Shown here: piece by piece, positions 58,226 through 64,000 of the stretch
Layout: the number at the start of each line of letters is the position of its first letter
Numbering within the stretch: the first letter of the stretch is position 1
Source: Camellia lanceoleosa
Lineage: Eukaryota > Streptophyta > Magnoliopsida > Ericales > Theaceae
NCBI GenBank assembly: GCA_025200525.1
Contig: CM045763.1
Location: 152,898,246-152,962,245, forward strand
Reading direction: 5' to 3'
DNA: 64,000 nucleotides
Notes under the pieces: generated by a model
Told to the model about the DNA's origin: nothing
Databases searched by the model: none
Seen by the model: only the letters and a program-made list of their open reading frames with translations
Position numbers and translations under genes: made by a program

Positions 58226-58229
58226 TAGA

Positions 58230-60965
58230 GGCATGAGCATGTTGGATTGACTACAAGGAGATGGAGTGGATTGCACAGTTATGATAGCAGGGATGTGAAC
58301 AAGAAGGTCTTCTACGACAAGAGTTCAGCGAGACATGTCGTCATTGGTTACGGTGATGGTTACTCACAGATAAAGCGATTAGAAAATTATCAAGGTCTAA
58401 GGCTGGGAGCTTAGGACCTCAGTGTTTCCTGTTCTTGGTTCTAGCTGCAAGATTGTTGCTATGTCGATGTTTTCACTGCCATTGAGATAGTGGGTTGATG
58501 TGTGGAGCAACTGATGAATTGCTTGGCTGTTAGTCTGGTTCAGCTAGTAGAGTTTGAACCTTGGGCACAAAGGAAGTCTTCATAGTAATGAATGCTTCAA
58601 GAATAGCGATGATGGCTTGTAGAGGCCAAGAGAAAGAGAGTCTAGGGACACGGATTATTGGTTCGGAGAAAGAGTAACAATGTGTATCTGTAATAATCAA
58701 TTTACTTGCAATTAATAAATGTTTCAAAATCGATTTTTTTTATAGATTGCCAGACAAGATACCCATAGCACTCCATCTTTATTAATTATTTTCAAACATT
58801 ACACAAAATGAAGCACTTCGATAGATGATGGAGTTGTGGCCCATCATGTCGATCATCCTAAAATTGTTATAAAATATCAAAACTAGTCAAATAAAAACCA
58901 ATGCATGACACAAACAAAGGAGCAAAAAGATTGATATTTTATAGATTGATTAGTAAAATCAATCTACAAAATATAATCTATTTAATTGGTGTAAACATTA
59001 ACAAAGAAACCGTAGTCTATTTAATTGGAGTAAAATCTATAACATATATAAAAAGTGCATAAGCTTGTTCTAATCGTTCTAACACTAAGTAATTTGTCCA
59101 CCTTGCCTCATCTTGGAAAATTTTTTGCGAGATTGTTCGTAAGCTACTACAACAAGCCATCTTTGATGAGTGGTGCCGTATTTGAGGTGTATGCCAAAGG
59201 TGTTGCTAGACAAGCTTGCTGCTTTATAATCGAAAGGGAAGCCAACCAACAAACTCCATGCATGCTGTCTAGAGAATTCTTTTTAGTAGTTATCAAATTT
59301 CAGATTCTAAAAAATCAAAATTTTTCATATGCTTTGGCGATTTCAATATCGTGGATGTTATCACGGTTGTTTTCGACAACCAAATAACCTGGTATGTTAT
59401 TTTTTTACTCCTTTACTATAATCTGTTACTTTTTATTTCTGTTAATCCTTCTTTTTTCTTGATGGATTTTTGTCTTGTTGGTGTTTGAATGAACTACTAC
59501 AATTTTATATTTTGCTTTCGCCATGCGTTTGACGATATGTCCAATAAAGAAATGAAAACCATCTTTTTAGTCTTGCATTCTTATTCACTGGTTGGAAAAG
59601 ACAATGGAATTAATTTGTTTGCTTGTTTTCCCTGGTTGAACTTTCACAAAAGAATCTATCAAATACAATTATTTATGTTGTATAATATCCAACCATGTTA
59701 TTTTGGTTCTTGTACCTTTCTCTATATTTATGTAAACTATGTGTTTGTCAATATGTCTAAACGAACAAAGAAGTATAACAACTTGATTTGGGCAATTTGA
59801 TTAGGGTAATTTTTATTGAGTAGGAGAGTTCTATGATTAACTTAATTTTTTATTCTACTTTTTACAATCATTTTTGTATAGGTCTTTCGTTGATTATATG
59901 TACTAATCTTTTGCTTTTGTTTTTGGTTTATGTGATGTACCTTGGCAATAGATCCTAAATTTACTTTTGTCAAAAATATATATGAATCACATAGTCAAAA
60001 GTAGATATACATATTAGTGAAACTTCTTCAAAGTTTTAGTATGCGTAGAAGTTAGATGTTTCCACATTTCTTGAAATATAGACAAGTAGTTAATACAAAG
60101 TCAATAGCTGGAAAAAAAATTCCTCAATTCTTCTTTTTAATATATGTTGCATCTATTATTTGTTTTCATAAAAACATAGCTTTTCCAATGTTCTATTTTT
60201 TTCAAAATTCAACTAGACAAAGTCATTGTCAGAGTAATTGTGATTTTCTATATGAACCCTTCCTCACCACTTCTTGCAATCTTAGCATAATTTTGTTAGA
60301 TCATAATAAAGAAGTAAAAAAGTTAATAGTGATTCTTCATTTTCCTTCTCTAGATTTTTTTTTTTTTTTGGGTGAATAACCAAAAAAAGAAAAACTACAA
60401 CCAGCTTCTTTCTCCCTGGTTATTTTGGTAATTATTAGACTTCATCTTAACAAAATGTTAGAAATTGATTTCCTATTTGGTTCAAATTTAATACTGTAGG
60501 CCTTTAGTTCATGACTATGTACCATTTTTTAGGTTGCTGGCTGTTGGAGGCCTTAGAACATCATGAACTTGGAAAAAAATTATATAACTTTTTGGTGTTG
60601 CAACATAAAGCTATAATTGCAACTTTTTAGGGCCTGCAACATATAAGTAATGATAGTAAGCATATTTTTCCCTCTCTTGAGCACTTTTTTCTATGATTAT
60701 TTTTTCCTTTGTCTTCTTTTAATTTTAATTTTTCCGTTGCCTAATTTATTTTACTTTATGAACATTAGGTGATTTTGCAGCTATGATCCTTTTACTCTAA
60801 TAATTTCTTTCACATTTTTTACACTATTTCTTTTCTTTTCAATCATGGGATTTGCATTTATGCATATGCAGATACAATACCATTAAAATCTCCAGAATAT
60901 GTAGAAGCATCAGTGTAGGTTGCTTTTCGTGTTTCTCGGAGGGATTTAGTCTCCTCGGATACGAT
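58230..60965. other. AT-rich intergenic, no gene recognised
   Basis: ORFs at 59055-59387, 59489-59800 and 60056-60379 are Phe/Ile/Tyr-rich, as expected of AT-rich non-coding DNA, and show no domain. Poly-T and TATA-rich runs are frequent. Confidence 0.4.
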
Positions 60966-62330
60966 AGCCCTACAGTTCGGACTCCCGTGATTCTGAATCT
61001 GGTTTCATAAGTGCAATGTGAAATAGATTAAACAAATGATAGTCCAAATCTGACAAATCTAAGAAAATCCATTTATCACCAGAGATGCTAAAAATGGACC
61101 ACATTGCCAGATTACAGAGTCGCCACCAAAATATTTTTGAGAAATTTAGGAAGCGATGACTTGTGCCAAAGGCCACTTGTAAAATCATAACCAAAGTGTT
61201 TTGGCTCGAGAACTTAGGTATGAAAGGGAAGGTCATAAATTGAGCACCTCACTTACCCAACCAAAGATTGGCCTTTATTAATCATGATGTAATTTTTATT
61301 TACATTACATGCTCTTGTTTGATTAATATGTTCACATTATTATGTGATGCACACAACTATAGCCTATTTCTTCCACTTTGGAATGCTTTAATTTCATGTT
61401 TATTTGACAAGAATTTTGAATATGCGCTACTTGAAAAGGTAAACTCATATGTACATTAATCAAAATCATCCCAACTTAAGCGAATAGCCTTCATCCACCA
61501 ACATTCAAACATGTATATCACATAAGTACTTAACCTCATGGAAATATGCTTGATATGACAATACAAACACACATGCACTATGCTAAATCAAAAATGCTCA
61601 CCTAGTACTCCGAGGCAAGCTAAAGAAAATAAAATAATTAGAAAAATGCATGGTCTAATATGCAAAGTGACTAGTGTCACACATACAAAATGCAACTACG
61701 AGGTTCGGTTTTTAGCATGTCATGTGAATCAACTCAAAGCATGCGGTAGCGCACGTATTCAAGTCAATAGGAAATGACAATGATGTTAGAATGATGAACC
61801 GAACTCGATGCATGCAAAAATGGATATTTAAGCATGGCAATGATAATATGATGCTACCATGATAAGCATGTAAATAAAAGGGAGAAAGAAATGGGGGTTG
61901 AAAGACATATACAATATTACAAGTGTTTACAAATTTGCCTCGCATACGAGGTCGAAATGAATGTCCTAATTAACTAATTATTACAACATAATTAAATAAA
62001 ACTGAATTAACTAGCTATTACAAATTCAAATGAATCTAACTAACTAACTACACATATTAATATTAAAGCACTAATTAAATGGAACGGGACACGATGAGTT
62101 ACATGTGTGCAACCGAGAACAACCTCCCGGAAACCTCTCTGTTTGCTAGAATACTACTTGCTTGGTCAAAAAATTCTTCTGTTTTGGCCTCAGGTTCTGC
62201 TCTATTCTGCCACAAAAATGCCACTGCCTAGACAAAAATAGGTGGATGGCCGGTCGGCCTTGGAAAATGGTCGGCCGTACAAAGTGGTGGCTGGCCGACC
62301 ACTATTTTTGAAGGATACCCTGCTGCCACA
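60966..62330. mobile_element. large solo-LTR family, copy 3, partial
   Basis: Shares landmarks with 3419-7289 and 20565-25698 in the same order and orientation: CTACAGTTCGGACTC (60970), ACAGAGTCGCCACC (61114-61127), GGCCTTTATTAATCATGAT (61270), ATAAAAGGGAGAAAGAAATG (61873), and CGGCCGACC-like words (62230-62300). The left terminus is not TGTAGAC and no target duplication is visible, so it is older or truncated. Confidence 0.75.
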
Positions 62331-64000
62331 GAATTGAAACAAAGCAAAAACAGAATGTTTCTAGAAGATGTTTTTCCTCTCTGCCCCTCCCTATCATGAA
62401 GATGATCAAGAGAGGAGTAGATTCGGTTAACAAATCATCAATTTTCGCACGTTTGTTATGTGATGATCTTAGAACTGATAGGACAAAAGCTCAATAAAAC
62501 AAAATGAAAGACCAATAACACCTCCTCCCTATCATGGAGTTACCTCAAGGGAAGGGGTAAACATTGCTTATTGAATCATTGAACATTACTAAAGAGTATG
62601 CAATGAGCCAAGACACAATAGGTTCAATATAATGTCCAATTGAACCCAACTCAATTTTATTACCTTTTTTTTACCTCTTTTAATCCAATTTTATTAGCCT
62701 CTTTTACATTTCCTTTCCATTTTCTTATTTTTTCCTCATTTTTGTTCAAAAGTGATGAATACGTCCACTAAGTCCAAAAGCAATAAAGATAGCAAGCATA
62801 ACTTGACTCGAGAAATGAGCTTGTTAAGCCCTTTTCTTCAGGAAAAATTACAAAAGAAGAATCAAACTCATTTAAAAGTGATAATGACTAGTCAAACTCA
62901 AAAAAGCAATAATGACATAGCCAAACCCAAAATGAGCGATAATGATTCCAAATCCAAACTTGATAATAAGCTATAATGACACTTTCCTTTGTGATTTCCA
63001 AGGGTCTAACTAGAAAGTTAGTCCCTTAGAAGTAATGCACCAGCGATGAAGAGAAGTATCAAACTAGAGATTGTGCTTAGCATAAGAGAGATGTAATGCC
63101 CTAGTAATGAACCTCCGAAGAGATTAAACCATTTAACATGAAAGGTCTCTTTCTTATGCTTTGAACAACAACAACTCTTAATCAAAATAAACAAAGAAAT
63201 GAGGGAGATTACAGAGTGCTAATGGAAAGTGGGTGATTATAATGATATGAACATGCATGAAAGCTATAAAAAAATTAAAGAAAAGACTATCAACTCAAAT
63301 GGATTGAAAGCTATATCCGCGAGGACTTACAACAACACATCTATAGGATTTAAAGCATAATTTAACACACAAAATAGCACTAAAACAACACAAAAGCGAT
63401 TGCTAAAATTTGAGTTTTGAGGTGGAAAAAGTGAGGAAAAATGGACTAAAGTCAAGAGGTTTCAAACAACCAACAAGCCTAAGGAATGGTGGCTAACCCC
63501 TCCTCTTTTTTGTGACTTAAAATCACATTTTTAAGCTTAAAAACTCTAAAAAACAGTGTGAAAAAGAAAAGAAAAGAGAGAAAAAATGGTACAAAAGCTC
63601 AAATGTCCAGTGACCAGGGCTGGATTCGTAACTAGCTAATCCTGAAATTTCTTAGATTAATTCCAAGTAATTAAATTAAATAATGCAACGGATTAAAATA
63701 AAAGATGTAGATAAATATCTGAAGAGTACATAGAAATTATTATTTATGTAACGATGTAACATCAGTCAGATAATGATTACCGAAAAAAAAAAAACATAAT
63801 ATCCATATCAAATTTGAGGTTTTGATCCACAGGGTAAAACCATCATTCTTTAAATTTCTTTACCTGAAAGGGGTTTTAACAGCTATAAGCACATGGCAGA
63901 ATGAGAAATATTATACTGAGAGCATGGGGGTATAAAAATCACCATGGACAATTATTTAGGATAAACGATGAATAGTTTGGTTTGAATAAATTATTTTTTA
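62331..64000. other. probably continuation of copy 3, unassigned
   Basis: AT-rich. The ORF at 62752-62976 is Lys/Ser/Asn-rich and low in complexity. No right terminus (GTCTACA) of the element is seen before the window ends. Confidence 0.35.

Noticed and set aside
59055..60379. Three ORFs of about 100 codons
   Set aside because: Strong Phe/Ile/Tyr/Lys bias typical of AT-rich DNA, no motif, and no conserved neighbours.

Overview
The window is plant nuclear DNA, most likely from a eudicot, probably woody (the species cannot be read from the sequence). It is dominated by decayed LTR retrotransposons. No intact host gene is visible. One 100-bp assembly gap lies at 34229-34328.

Region 1-34.2 kb is a nested pile of Ty3/gypsy elements, all in + orientation. 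Three members (A, B, C) belong to one chromovirus family. They have ~2.1-2.3 kb LTRs that start TATAGCG and end GTTACA, an initiator-tRNA-Met primer site, a gag with zinc knuckles, a pol of protease, RT, RNase H and integrase, and a C-terminal chromodomain. A and B share one LTR (8512-10635). B and C are separated by a 430-bp tandem repeat. A's integrase is broken twice: by the LTR of a different gypsy element (1-3232), and by a 3.9-kb solo-LTR-like element (3419-7289) with a perfect ACTAG target duplication. A 5.1-kb relative of the latter (20565-25698, duplication ATTGC) sits in the 5' LTR of C and carries a hairpin-forming minisatellite. The LTRs contain clusters of the palindrome GCTCGAGC.

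Region 34.3-47.7 kb holds a Ty1/copia 3' end with its LTR, a few LTR scraps, a decayed 60S ribosomal protein L18a-like gene on the - strand (41.39-41.92 kb), and mostly unassignable AT-rich DNA.

Region 47.9-54.5 kb is the most interesting part: an endogenous geminivirus mosaic. It contains three Rep copies, three main movement-protein (MP) copies, one long coat-protein (CP) copy and CP fragments. It also has an apparently intact viral origin: an 11-bp stem with TAATATTAC in the loop, iteron-like repeats and a Rep-side TATA box. The pieces form four blocks in alternating orientation. CP and a begomovirus-BC1-like MP lie head-to-tail on one strand and converge on Rep, so the source looks like a large one-component geminivirus (citlodavirus-like) and not an ordinary begomovirus DNA-A or DNA-B. 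All long genes are broken by stops, frameshifts or junctions.

Region 54.5-64 kb holds a ~121-bp duplication, ~95-bp repeats, a gypsy integrase scrap, a 93-bp satellite-like array of about 12 units, a broken acidic/coiled-coil ORF, and a third copy of the large solo-LTR family beginning near 60.97 kb.
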